A stretch of 64,000 nucleotides of DNA from Streptomyces sp. NBC_01224 (GTDB lineage: Bacteria > Actinomycetota > Actinomycetes > Streptomycetales > Streptomycetaceae), in the NCBI RefSeq assembly GCF_036002945.1, contig NZ_CP108529.1, positions 1,178,001 to 1,242,000 on the forward strand. Direction: 5' to 3'. Below the pieces are notes generated by a model. That model searched no databases and was not told the DNA's origin. It saw only the letters and a program-made list of their open reading frames with translations. Positions 14,889 to 23,390 of the stretch are shown one piece after another. The translations under genes were made by a program, and so were the position numbers. The first letter of the stretch is position 1. Each line of letters opens with the position of its first letter.

Positions 14889-17561
14889 TTGCGGATCCTT
14901 CAGAACCGTCCCAGCCAGGCGGCGGTCGGCTCGCTGTCGGTGATCGTCCTCGCGCTCACCGCGCTGACCGTCCCAGCCACGCAGGCACAGGCCGCGGCAA
15001 CCCCGTCGGGCACCCTCGACAGCACCACGAAGAATGTGAGCTGGCAGAGCCCGGTCTACGCCAAGGGCACCGTCGACTCACCTTCCAAGTGCGGTACGGC
15101 CGCCGACGACCCGGACAACGCCGTCTGCGCCCGCTTCGATCTGACCGTGAACCCACCCGCGGGCCAGTGGGACGACAATCCCGAGGGCGGCGTCCCCGTC
15201 TCCATCCAATGGGAGACGCCCACCGACGACTTCGACATGTACATCTATGACTCGGCCAATAAGCAGGTGGCGTCCAGCGCGGGCACAGCCGACCCCGAGT
15301 CCGCGGTCATCCCGAAGGCCTCCGGCACATACCACGTGGTCGTGGTCCCCTACGACGTGCACAACAATTCCTTCAGCGGAAGGGCGTACCTCCCCGAGGC
15401 CACCGACGCCGGAGACCTCACCGGTTTCAGCGGCTCGCACGGTACGTACGAGATCGAGGCCGGTGCGCTCAAGGCCCGCGCCGAGTTCTTCACCGACGAC
15501 ACACTGCGGCTGCAGGCATCCCCGGACGGCGTCCTCGCCGATCCGAAGGACAGCCACATGATCCGGCAGCAGCCCACGGCCCAACGGCACACCAAATCCT
15601 TCGACGCGGGGACCTATTACGGCATCCGCTCCAAGGACGTGGTGATGCGCGTCTATAAGAAGCCGCTGCGTTTCGGCCTCTACAAGGCCGACAACCGCAC
15701 GGTCATCTGGCAGGAGGCCGACCCGCTGCGCTGGACCGGCGGCGGCATGCGGCAGAGCCTGAAGCGCGGCGCCGATGAACAGTTCTTCGGCGGTGGTGAG
15801 CAGAACGGCAGCTTCTCGCACCGCGATCAGATGATGAACGTCGGCAACAACACCAACTGGAACGAGGGCGGTTACAACAACTCCCAGCCGTTCTACATCT
15901 CCACCGCCGGCTACGGCGTCTTCCGTAACACGATGACCCCCGGCATCTACGACTTCAACTCACCGGTACGGACCGGCCAGCAGGAACGGCGGCTGGACGC
16001 CTACTATTTCACCGGTGACACCAAGTCGGTCATCGGCAAGTACACCTCCCTGGTGGGCAAGCCGTTCATGCCGCCGGTGTACGGGCTCGAGCCCGGCTCC
16101 GCCGACTGCTACCTCCACAACGCCAACCGGGGCGAGCGCCACACCCTGGACGCGCTGAAGGTCTCCGACAGCTACGTACAGAACGGCATGCCGCTCGGCT
16201 GGATGCTCGTCAACGACGGCTACGGCTGCGGTTACGAGAACCTCTCCCAGACAGGTGTGGGCCTCAACAAGAACCATGCCCAGCTCGGCCTCTGGACGCA
16301 GAACGGTCTGCCCGACCAGGCCGAGGAGGCCAAGGCCGGCGTCCGCGTCCGCAAGCTGGATGTCGCCTGGGTCGGCGGCGGCTACGGTTTCGCCCTGGAC
16401 GCCTGCGACCAGGCCAAGGCCGGCATCGAGGACAACAGCGACGCCCGCGGTTTCGTCTGGCTGCCCGTCTCCTGGGCCGGCGCACAGCGCTGCGGTGTGC
16501 TGTGGAGCGGTGACCAGAGCCTGTCCTGGGACTACATCCGCTGGCAGATACCGACATACGCCGGGGCGACCATGTCCGGCATCGCGTACAACACGGGTGA
16601 CGTCGGCAGCATCTACCGGCACGACCCCGAGATGTACACCCGTGACCTGCAGTGGAAGGCATTCCTCCCGGCCATCATGACCATGGACGGCTGGGCGAGC
16701 GACATCACCACCAAGAAGCCGCACGACCAGCAGCCGTGGCTGGACGGCGAGCCGTACACCTCCATCAATCGCAAGTACCTTCAGCTGAAGGAGCGGCTGC
16801 TGCCGTACATGTACACCCTGTCGAAGGACGCCACGAAGACCGGCGTCGGTCCGGTCCGGCCGCTCTCGCTGGAGTACCCCGACGACCCGGCGGCACTGGG
16901 GCCGAACGCGAAGTACGAGTTCCTGGCCGGACCGGACTTCCTGGTCGCACCGGTGTACAGCGACACGGACGTCCGTGACGGCATCTACCTGCCGAAGGGC
17001 ACCTGGACCGACTACTGGACGGGCAAGACCTACCAGGGCCCGACCACGGTCAACGGTTACAAGGCGCCGCTCGACACCCTGCCGCTGTTCGTCAAGGGCG
17101 GATCGATCGTGCCGATGTGGCCCAAGGGCACCGTGTCCTGGGAATCACGGGACAAGAGCCAACTCGACTACGACATCTATCCGCAGGGCACCACGGACTA
17201 CACGCTCTACGAGGACGACGGCGTGACGAGGAAGTTCACCGAAGGCGCCTCGGCCACGCAGCACGTACAGGTCCAGGCACCCACGCACGGCAAGGCCGGC
17301 CGCACCACCGTCAAGATCGGTGCGAGCGTGGGCAGTTACGAGGGCAAGCCGTCAGCCCGCTCGTACCATGTCACCGTGCACGGCAATAACGCCCCGTCGC
17401 AGGTCGTCATGGACCACAGCCGTCTGCACCGGCTGAACTCGGCGACGGAGTTCGCCGCAGCCAAGACCGGCTGGTTCACCGACCCCGCGACCGGGATCAC
17501 GGAGATCAAGACGCCGTCCGTCTCCACGGGACACGGCTTCACGGTGGAGCTGCAGAAGTAG
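14889..17561 (+). CDS. secreted GH31 family glycoside hydrolase or transglucosylase
   Basis: An 890-residue exported protein. The start is taken as TTG at 14889, preceded by GGAG at 14877-14880; this gives a normal signal peptide (MRILQNRPSQAAVGSLSVI to ATQAQA). The upstream ATG at 14835 lies in a palindrome and would add an implausible extension. A beta-sandwich domain resembling pre-peptidase C-terminal domains (about residues 40-150) precedes the GH31 N-terminal and barrel domains. The usual WxDMNE nucleophile motif is replaced by KLDVAWVGGGYGF (probable nucleophile D491), with a probable acid/base in WSGDQSLSW (D542). As I recall, this form occurs in isomaltosyltransferase/cycloalternan-type GH31 enzymes. 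Substrate is likely an alpha-glucan; exact specificity is unknown. Confidence 0.88.
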   Translation: MRILQNRPSQAAVGSLSVIVLALTALTVPATQAQAAATPSGTLDSTTKNVSWQSPVYAKGTVDSPSKCGTAADDPDNAVCARFDLTVNPPAGQWDDNPEGGVPVSIQWETPTDDFDMYIYDSANKQVASSAGTADPESAVIPKASGTYHVVVVPYDVHNNSFSGRAYLPEATDAGDLTGFSGSHGTYEIEAGALKARAEFFTDDTLRLQASPDGVLADPKDSHMIRQQPTAQRHTKSFDAGTYYGIRSKDVVMRVYKKPLRFGLYKADNRTVIWQEADPLRWTGGGMRQSLKRGADEQFFGGGEQNGSFSHRDQMMNVGNNTNWNEGGYNNSQPFYISTAGYGVFRNTMTPGIYDFNSPVRTGQQERRLDAYYFTGDTKSVIGKYTSLVGKPFMPPVYGLEPGSADCYLHNANRGERHTLDALKVSDSYVQNGMPLGWMLVNDGYGCGYENLSQTGVGLNKNHAQLGLWTQNGLPDQAEEAKAGVRVRKLDVAWVGGGYGFALDACDQAKAGIEDNSDARGFVWLPVSWAGAQRCGVLWSGDQSLSWDYIRWQIPTYAGATMSGIAYNTGDVGSIYRHDPEMYTRDLQWKAFLPAIMTMDGWASDITTKKPHDQQPWLDGEPYTSINRKYLQLKERLLPYMYTLSKDATKTGVGPVRPLSLEYPDDPAALGPNAKYEFLAGPDFLVAPVYSDTDVRDGIYLPKGTWTDYWTGKTYQGPTTVNGYKAPLDTLPLFVKGGSIVPMWPKGTVSWESRDKSQLDYDIYPQGTTDYTLYEDDGVTRKFTEGASATQHVQVQAPTHGKAGRTTVKIGASVGSYEGKPSARSYHVTVHGNNAPSQVVMDHSRLHRLNSATEFAAAKTGWFTDPATGITEIKTPSVSTGHGFTVELQK

Positions 17562-17565
17562 CGAG

Positions 17566-17616
17566 TCCTGCCGGCCGGCAGGAACCGTGTCAGGGGCCGT
17601 TCACGGACGGCCCCTG
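17566..17616 (+). terminator. terminator after the GH31 gene
   Basis: A perfect 18-nt palindrome tcctgccggccggcagga (17566-17583) starts 5 nt after the stop codon, followed by caggggccgt/acggcccctg (17591-17600 with 17607-17616, 6-nt loop). Confidence 0.75.
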
Positions 17617-17813
17617 CCGCGTGTCCCCGTCCTGTAATCCTCGGGCGACCGCACCGTAGATCGGTCTGCGGCACGATGTATCACGCGTGGGCCGGCGACA
17701 GCGCCCGCGAGTCACTCCTTGACGCCGATTTGGCGCAAGAGCCCTTGACGCAGGGATCGCTCTGGACAACCTCGACGTCGACACAGGTCCTCACGGGGGA
17801 CAGCCCGGCCCCT

Positions 17814-18875
17814 TCACCGGCCCGCGGTGAGGGTGTCGAGGAGAGCGGCGGTGAACTCCTTGGGTTTGTCGATGTGAACGGCGTGGCCGGCGTCGGGGAT
17901 GGCGGTTTCGCGTACGGGGCCGCCCGCGGCGGCGTAGTGATCGAGTGCGTGGCGGGTCTGGGCGACCATGGGCTGGGCGGGGCAGTGTTCGGCGCCGGGC
18001 CAGCCGGGGACGGCGCCGAGTGCACCGAGGTGGGCGAGGTCGAAGAGCGAGGTGTCGGAGACTATGAGGTCGTCGGTGCCTCGGATCCAGCCGATGGGCG
18101 GTTTGGGGTCGATCCGGTGCAGGTCGTCGATACGGAAGCGGGTGGGGGCCATGGCGTTGAGGACACCTCGGAGGCCGGGGGCGGTGCCGGGCCAGTGGTC
18201 GCTTGGACAGGTGTCGCCGGGGTAATGGTCGTCACCGGTGCGGGTGGAGAGCATGGCGTCGACGAAGGTGTCCTCGAGTGCGGGACGGAGCGGCGGTCTG
18301 ACGTAGCTGGAGGCGAGGACGGCGCGGGGGGAGAGCGGTGAGTCCTCGCTGCGGTCGCCCTCTTTGAGTCGCTGGACGAATTCGGGGTTGACGGTGCCTG
18401 CGCCGGAGCCCGCGCCGTCGGGGTGGTTGAGTCGGCCGTCGGCGCCATGGGTGCCGCCGAAGCCGTAGGGGGAGACGGGGTTGACGAGGGTGAGGCTACG
18501 GACGGCGGTGGGGTGATCGCGGAGGTGTTGGAGGGCGATGCCGCCGCCCATGCTCCAGCCGACGAGGTGGACGCGGTCGAGGGCGAGGGCATCACAAAGG
18601 GCGGTGAGGTCGTCGCTGAAGTCCCGGACGCCGCGGGTGGCGTCGATGGGGAGGGCGTCGGTGTCGCCGAAGCCGCGGAGGTCGACGGCGAGGGGGCGGT
18701 AGGGGTGCGGCAGGTCGAGCATGGTCTGTTGCCAGAAGGTGGCGGCGGAGACGTTGCCGTGGACGAAGAGGACGGGTTCGCCGGTCCGGTCGGGGAGTTC
18801 AAGGAGGTTGAGGGTGAGCCGGGGAGTGGTGATCCGTCGAGCGTGGATGCCGGGGAGGAGTGCGGGCGAGGTCAT
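17814..18875 (-). CDS. alpha/beta hydrolase
   Basis: A 353-residue cytoplasmic alpha/beta hydrolase. Visible elements are the oxyanion loop FVHGNVSAATFW, the nucleophile elbow GWSMGGG, an acid residue in GWIRGTDDLIVSD and the catalytic His in DAGHAVHIDKP; a lid insertion containing many Asp and Gly residues lies between strands 6 and 7. It follows the secreted lipase-like gene by 24 nt on the same strand and is probably co-transcribed with it. Esterase or lipase activity is likely; the substrate is not evident. Confidence 0.88.
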   Translation of the reverse strand: MTSPALLPGIHARRITTPRLTLNLLELPDRTGEPVLFVHGNVSAATFWQQTMLDLPHPYRPLAVDLRGFGDTDALPIDATRGVRDFSDDLTALCDALALDRVHLVGWSMGGGIALQHLRDHPTAVRSLTLVNPVSPYGFGGTHGADGRLNHPDGAGSGAGTVNPEFVQRLKEGDRSEDSPLSPRAVLASSYVRPPLRPALEDTFVDAMLSTRTGDDHYPGDTCPSDHWPGTAPGLRGVLNAMAPTRFRIDDLHRIDPKPPIGWIRGTDDLIVSDTSLFDLAHLGALGAVPGWPGAEHCPAQPMVAQTRHALDHYAAAGGPVRETAIPDAGHAVHIDKPKEFTAALLDTLTAGR

Positions 18876-18899
18876 GGTCCGTCCTTGGGAGTGGCAGGG

Positions 18900-20159
18900 T
18901 CAGCCGAGCCAGGCGGCGATCTGGGCGCCGGCGGAGGAGTGCCAGCCGAGTTGGAGGTGGTTGGCGGTGGAGATGAGGGCGGTTCCGGCAACGTTGGCGA
19001 TGCCGGTGCGGTCGAGGGCACTGTCGACGAAGACCACGCCGTCGCTGGGGCCGCGGTTCTCGTTGTAGATGCCGAGGACGCTGGGGGATCCGCCGGCGAG
19101 GAGGTAGGTGGCGACGGAGCCGGGGATGCCTGCCTTGTGGAGGGGGGCGATCAGGGAGCCGGCGTCGATCGCGGTCTGGATTCCACTGCCGGAGGTATAG
19201 AAGCCCTGGCCACCGTGGTAGGTGGTGTACCAGTCCTGTTGGGTCATGTCGATGCCGTACGTGGCGTCCCAGCGGGCGAGCATCTGGCGCTGTCCGGGAT
19301 AGACGTCGTAGCCGCTGGTGGGGGCGAAGGCGAATTCGGGATGGGCGGTGTAGGTGCCGTAGCAGGTCATGTAGAGGTGGGGCGACGGGGCGTTGACGCT
19401 GCCGCCGCACTGGGGCCAGATGCTGAAGTCATGGGCCCAGCCGTGGGCATAGGGGTAGTCGTAGCCGCCGTTGGGGCCACCGAGGGTGATGAGGCGGCGT
19501 ACGTCTCCGGCATAGGGGCGTCCCCAGGTGGGCCGCAGTGAGGAGACATAGGCTCGGGTGGACATCTCCCCCTTGCTCCAGCCGACGAGGTCCACCTGGC
19601 TGACGCCGAGCCGGTCCTTGATGACGGCGATGGCGTCGCCGACCTGCTGGGCCTGCATCAGGTTGTCGCCCTGTTTGTGGGCGAAGTTGACGGCGAAGAC
19701 GCGGTAGCCGCGAGCGGCGAGGTACTGCATGAGTCCGGTGCTGGGGCAGGACATGGACCCGCAGCCGTAGCCACCGGATTCGCCGGGGTTGGCCCAGGCG
19801 CGGTCGGCGTTGTCGTTGGCGCCGTGGACGAGGAGGACGGGGGTCTGGTGACTTCCGCTGTTCCAGCCGGGGGCGGAGTAGAGGAGGAAGCGGCCGGAGT
19901 AGGGCTGCTTGACGCCGCCGAAGAAGGTGCGTCGCTGACCGTCCTGGTCGCCACGGCCGTCCGGGGGGTACTGCTCGGAATGGAAGCCGCTGGTGGTGTC
20001 GAGGTAGCGATCGACGCGGTCCCAGCCGTTGGCGACGGTGGTGTAGGTGGCTTCTAGGGTGAGGTAGCTGGGTGGGGCGGCATGGGCCTGTGTGGTGGCT
20101 GCTCCGAGGCTCAGCAGTGTGAGAAGCAGGCCGAGCAGGGTGCTCGTTGCTCTGCGCAT
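18900..20159 (-). CDS. secreted lipase/esterase-like alpha/beta hydrolase
   Basis: A 419-residue protein with a Sec signal peptide (MRRATSTLLGLLLTLLSLGAATTQAHA) and an alpha/beta hydrolase core: LLVHGANDNADRAW, the nucleophile elbow GWSKGEM, and a C-terminal TANHLQLGWHSSAG that could hold the catalytic His. Paired Cys (GYGCGSMSC) suggest disulphides. The ATG at 20159 is preceded by GGGAG at 7-nt spacing. It is the first gene of a two-gene unit with the hydrolase downstream. The fold resembles Streptomyces extracellular lipases related to the triacylglycerol lipase class; activity is inferred from the fold. Confidence 0.85.
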   Translation of the reverse strand: MRRATSTLLGLLLTLLSLGAATTQAHAAPPSYLTLEATYTTVANGWDRVDRYLDTTSGFHSEQYPPDGRGDQDGQRRTFFGGVKQPYSGRFLLYSAPGWNSGSHQTPVLLVHGANDNADRAWANPGESGGYGCGSMSCPSTGLMQYLAARGYRVFAVNFAHKQGDNLMQAQQVGDAIAVIKDRLGVSQVDLVGWSKGEMSTRAYVSSLRPTWGRPYAGDVRRLITLGGPNGGYDYPYAHGWAHDFSIWPQCGGSVNAPSPHLYMTCYGTYTAHPEFAFAPTSGYDVYPGQRQMLARWDATYGIDMTQQDWYTTYHGGQGFYTSGSGIQTAIDAGSLIAPLHKAGIPGSVATYLLAGGSPSVLGIYNENRGPSDGVVFVDSALDRTGIANVAGTALISTANHLQLGWHSSAGAQIAAWLG

Positions 20160-20462
20160 TGCGGCTCTCCCGTCGGGGGGTGGACTCGGTGGTTCGAGTC
20201 CGTCACGGTAGGACGGTGCGGGGGACCTTCCCATGGGGTGGGCAGCCATAGGTGCGGGGCGGAGGGGTGTGTCGTGCCCCCATGTGCCGGGTCTCGAAAC
20301 TCGGGTGTCGGAACCCGAGCTGCCGCAGCGCCCTCCTCACTCTTTCGTGGGTACGTGCCAGGGTCTTCGGCCGAGTCCTGAGCTTCGGGATCCGGGCGCC
20401 GGGACACGAGCAGCGAGACCCGGGCGCCGGGATCCGAGCGCCTTCTTTGACCAGCGGGTCAT
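20160..20462. other. gene-poor region with short direct repeats
   Basis: I see no supported gene. The stretch contains a 13-bp direct repeat ccgggcgccggga (20392-20404 and 20420-20432) and several related G/C-rich segments around gggatccg and acccgag. The part next to 20160 should hold the promoter of the lipase gene. The repeats mark the left border of the accessory-looking block that follows. Confidence 0.4.
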
Positions 20463-20615
20463 AGGGGGGTGGGAAACCCCCCTGACCTCCCCGACCCGTA
20501 ACGGCAAGCAAGTACGACTAATCGTGACCGGCTTGCGACGCGCAGTCGCACCTGCTTACGGTGCCGACACAACAAAACGACCCCGACGCGGTGTTACGAG
20601 CACCATGCCGGGGTC
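20463..20615 (+). promoter_or_regulatory. structured leader upstream of the truncated MarR-like gene
   Basis: Two stems bracket the region: agggggg/cccccct (20463-20469 with 20477-20483) and gaccccg/cggggtc (20579-20585 with 20609-20615), the second enclosing an inner ggtg/cacc stem. Between them lies an AT-richer stretch with aagtacgactaatcgtgacc. It directly precedes the coding remnant and could be an RNA leader or an attenuator; no known riboswitch class was recognised. Confidence 0.4.
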
Positions 20616-20642
20616 TCACCCCAAGATCGAAAAGAGCGATCT

Positions 20643-20851
20643 CGTGGCTACCGAGAACCTTAGCGCCGCCCTGCCCGCGCCCGCATCCTCGCCTCCGTAC
20701 CCGATGGCCAAGCCCGGATACGGCAAGCGGTCCGTACCGGACGAGCGGCCGCCCCGCGCCGATGACTTCACGCTGCTGCCCGCTCGCGAGGGATACATCG
20801 CCGGATTCATCGACCGCCTGCCCGAAGGCGCCGCGATGAGCGTGAAGAGGG
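20643..20851 (+). pseudogene. truncated MarR-like/helix-turn-helix regulator gene
   Basis: The frame from GTG 20643 encodes KPGYGKRSVPDERPPRADDF and LPAREGYIAGFIDRLPEGAAMSVK. I recognise this as the N-terminal part of a helix-turn-helix (MarR-like) protein family common in Streptomyces, in which the AAMSVK segment normally leads into a winged-helix domain. Here the similarity stops near 20851 and the frame runs on into unrelated residues antisense to the CoiA-like gene. The gene has therefore lost its DNA-binding domain through a deletion or insertion at this point. The start is uncertain; an ATG at 20605 is also in frame but lies in the leader hairpin. Confidence 0.65.
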
Positions 20852-20887
20852 CCCCGGGCACGGCTCGTCGGAGCGACGAAGCACGGA

Positions 20888-22504
20888 TCAGACGCGCGTC
20901 ACCAGAAAGTCGCCGCTCTCGGAGGCTCGGTGGCTGCGTACATCAACGAGCCATCGGGCCTGGGCCGCATGCTCAGACGGCACCGGGCGATCCAAGTGGT
21001 CCAAGACCTGGGCGTACAGAGGGTGGACACGATTCTCCCGGGCCGCGACAAGAGCCGAGAGAAGCGGCCTGCTGCGCGGGGTCATGCGGTCTGTCTCGAC
21101 CAGGACGGACACCTTGTCGTCCGGGTGGAGACCGGGCAGACGGTCATCGAGCCGACTGCCGAGATCCATCCATGTGAGCGGTCGGGAAACCCGTGCTGCC
21201 ATGCGCAAGGCAGGTCTGATCAGGTCGGCACACGCCTGGATCTCGCGGAAGCTCGGCCGCGCGATGAGCAGATTCGCATGAGCCCGCCACGCGGCTATAC
21301 GTGATGTGAGGTCACAGGCCGGTGGGCTCCACATCGCCGACACACAGGCCCCGGCCTCGCGGAGCACCGACTGGAGCTGATCCAGGTGGAGGATGTCGCC
21401 CACGAGATCGAGGTGGTCAAGGAGTCGCACCAACCGCCTGCCGGCCCGCTCGTCGTCCCGGGAAAGCAGTTGCGCAGGCGTGACGGCCGTGGTTTGCGGA
21501 GCGGCGAGGACCGGTGCCTGTTCCACGACTGGGCGGGGGGCCGCCTCAGCCCCATCACCGAAGACCGTGCGAGCGCGGAGCCGTCGGCTGGACGCCGAGA
21601 GCGATTCTCCGTCCCGGCTGCCATCCCGGGCGGTCTCAGGAAGCAGGTCGCTTCCCGGTCCTCTCCTGCCTGCGGATTCCGTGGGTGCTGCCTGCGCTGT
21701 CTCGACTATCAGCGGATCGGTTGGCATGCGGGCGTCGGCCTTCCCGCGCGGGGCAGCGGAACTTCGAGGTTCCTTGCCGCGCTGGACGAGGCCACCGGGG
21801 GTGAGAGCGAGGCCCGGAGTCTGGATGCCGAACGAGGTCATGCGGCAGGCGGAAAGGGGAACCCATTCGACCGGGGTGTCGGGATATTGGGTTCCGATCT
21901 CCACGATGCGCGTGGCTCCGGACGCTCGGCATCGGATGCGAAGGGCGTGACCCTGCCGGTCCACCTGCCAGTTGGCCAGCATGCTGTCCGGACCGAAGAG
22001 CCACTCGATGCCTGCCCATTCGCTGCGGAGGCGAGAGTCGTCCGCCTCCCACAACGCCTTGGACTTGGCGGCGAGCTGAACGCGGAGCAGCCGTGGTTGC
22101 CGGCCAAGGGTGTACAACACATCGACCCGCTCGCGCAGCAATTGGCCCTTCTGCTTGTAGCGGGGCTGAACACCTTTGCACTTCTGCTGCTTCAGCCAAG
22201 TGACGAGAGCGCGCCCCATGTAGAGGTGATCCGCGCTGGCCTCGTTCGTCGCGCTTCGTCGACAGTGCCCTGAGGCGATGTGGGCGAAGTGGCACTTCTT
22301 GTCGCGGTACTTGCGCGCGGTCAGCTTCTTGCCGCAGCCGCCGAGAAGCCTGCCGCAGTAGAAATCCTTCTGCGGATGGAGGCGGATGAACGTGTCGTAC
22401 TCCACCACGTCCATCGGCAGATAGACCGGCGAGTCCGCCCCGGGAGAACCGGATACTGCCGTCTGGACTTTGCGGGTGTCCTCTTCATCGACGGACGGGG
22501 GCAT
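20888..22504 (-). CDS. CoiA-like nuclease-domain protein
   Basis: A 538-residue protein. Residues 45-150 match the competence CoiA-like domain: a Cys/His metal-binding start (FYCGRLLGGCGKKL, KCHFAHIASGHC), the E-x-x-x-x-H segment NEASADHLYMG (E88, H93), and a PD-(D/E)xK-like core RERVDVLY (D128) and LLRVQLAAKS (Q143). The Glu usually preceding that Gln by two positions appears to be Arg141. Residues 230-330 are a low-complexity linker and the last 190 residues are alpha-helical and unrecognised. GGAG at 6-nt spacing supports the ATG. CoiA acts on incoming DNA in Gram-positive competence; here a defence or DNA-processing role is more likely than transformation (inference). It is divergent from the small gene at 22700. 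Confidence 0.7.
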   Translation of the reverse strand: MPPSVDEEDTRKVQTAVSGSPGADSPVYLPMDVVEYDTFIRLHPQKDFYCGRLLGGCGKKLTARKYRDKKCHFAHIASGHCRRSATNEASADHLYMGRALVTWLKQQKCKGVQPRYKQKGQLLRERVDVLYTLGRQPRLLRVQLAAKSKALWEADDSRLRSEWAGIEWLFGPDSMLANWQVDRQGHALRIRCRASGATRIVEIGTQYPDTPVEWVPLSACRMTSFGIQTPGLALTPGGLVQRGKEPRSSAAPRGKADARMPTDPLIVETAQAAPTESAGRRGPGSDLLPETARDGSRDGESLSASSRRLRARTVFGDGAEAAPRPVVEQAPVLAAPQTTAVTPAQLLSRDDERAGRRLVRLLDHLDLVGDILHLDQLQSVLREAGACVSAMWSPPACDLTSRIAAWRAHANLLIARPSFREIQACADLIRPALRMAARVSRPLTWMDLGSRLDDRLPGLHPDDKVSVLVETDRMTPRSRPLLSALVAARENRVHPLYAQVLDHLDRPVPSEHAAQARWLVDVRSHRASESGDFLVTRV

Positions 22505-22699
22505 GGCGTACTCCGGGCGGGTGCGGTGGGGCGAGATGAGGGTGGAGGTGTAGTTCTCACCATTGACCAGGGGTTTTCCAGGGTAAGCCCGGCGGCCACA
22601 CGGTCGTGCGGTCGCACTCGGCGAGGATGAGGTCCTTGAACCGCCGCCGAACAGAGATCCCCTGAGCACCGGCAGCAATCTCCTGCGATTCTCCTTTCC

Positions 22700-23104
22700 A
22701 TGTCCGCACGAAATCGAAGACTGCCCAGGCACCGTGCCTGGCCACTGACCACCACCGACATCAACGAGTGTCTCGGCACCTACATGGCCCGCGTCACAGA
22801 CCTGCGGTTTCTCACCGGACATGACAGCGGGACCATCGTTCTGGGCGCTGAATGGGTCGCTCCGCACCCCTTCAACTACGGCCGCGGCATCCACCCCGAC
22901 ATGGTGGGCGTCTGTATAGACGTCCACCCGGTTGATGCCACCGAGCGTGCTGCCATCCGCGCTGTTCTACGGGCGCAGGCCCTCCCACAACTCCACGAGT
23001 GGATCACGCAGGCGATCGCTGCCAACGAGACCTGGCAACTGACCCCTCACCAGCACTACTGGCGACTCACCGACGGCCGCCTCACCCACCGCGACGAAGC
23101 GTGA
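22700..23104 (+). CDS. hypothetical protein, 134 residues
   Basis: A small acidic-to-neutral protein without signal peptide or membrane segment. It has a compact, ordered-looking sequence (TDINECLGTYMARVTDLRFL, IVLGAEWVAPHPFNYGRGIH, LPQLHEWITQAIAANETWQL) rich in Trp, His and Tyr. I recognise no family. No Shine-Dalgarno site precedes the ATG at 22700, so the exact start is uncertain; the ATG encoding MARVTDLRF is an alternative. It is divergent from the CoiA-like gene across 195 nt and could be its partner, but this rests on position only. Confidence 0.6.
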   Translation: MSARNRRLPRHRAWPLTTTDINECLGTYMARVTDLRFLTGHDSGTIVLGAEWVAPHPFNYGRGIHPDMVGVCIDVHPVDATERAAIRAVLRAQALPQLHEWITQAIAANETWQLTPHQHYWRLTDGRLTHRDEA

Positions 23105-23190
23105 ACCGAAAGATCCAAGGGACCGCACCCGGGCATCAGGACCGCGGGCTCCGAATCGGGGTTCCGGGGTGCCAGAGGGTGCCGGGGTGC

Positions 23191-23254
23191 CAGGGCGTCA
23201 GGGCGTCAGGGCGTCAGGGCGTCAGGGCGTCAGGGCGTCAGGGCGTCAGGGCGT
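23191..23254. repeat. octanucleotide tandem repeat (8 copies of CAGGGCGT)
   Basis: Eight exact head-to-tail copies of cagggcgt fill 23191-23254, preceded by degenerate gccggggtg-like units. The array ends 136 nt upstream of the GtrA-like start codon. Copy number at such arrays usually varies by slippage. Confidence 0.95.
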
Positions 23255-23390
23255 CGGAACCAGGGTTCTCTCGGGGTTGTCACCCATGGGATGTCGGGGG
23301 TTAATCCAGTCGCCCGGGCGACGCCGGCTCCGTAGGTTCTGCGGTGGAATCGACACGCCACTCCACGCCACAGCCCACGGAGGCCCACCA

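Noticed and set aside
20185..20212. ggttcgagtcc resembling a tRNA T-arm (possible attachment site)
   Set aside because: The 5-bp stem would need wobble pairs, and no D-arm, anticodon arm or acceptor partner can be found upstream or downstream. It was not kept as a tRNA or att site, though it lies near the accessory block.
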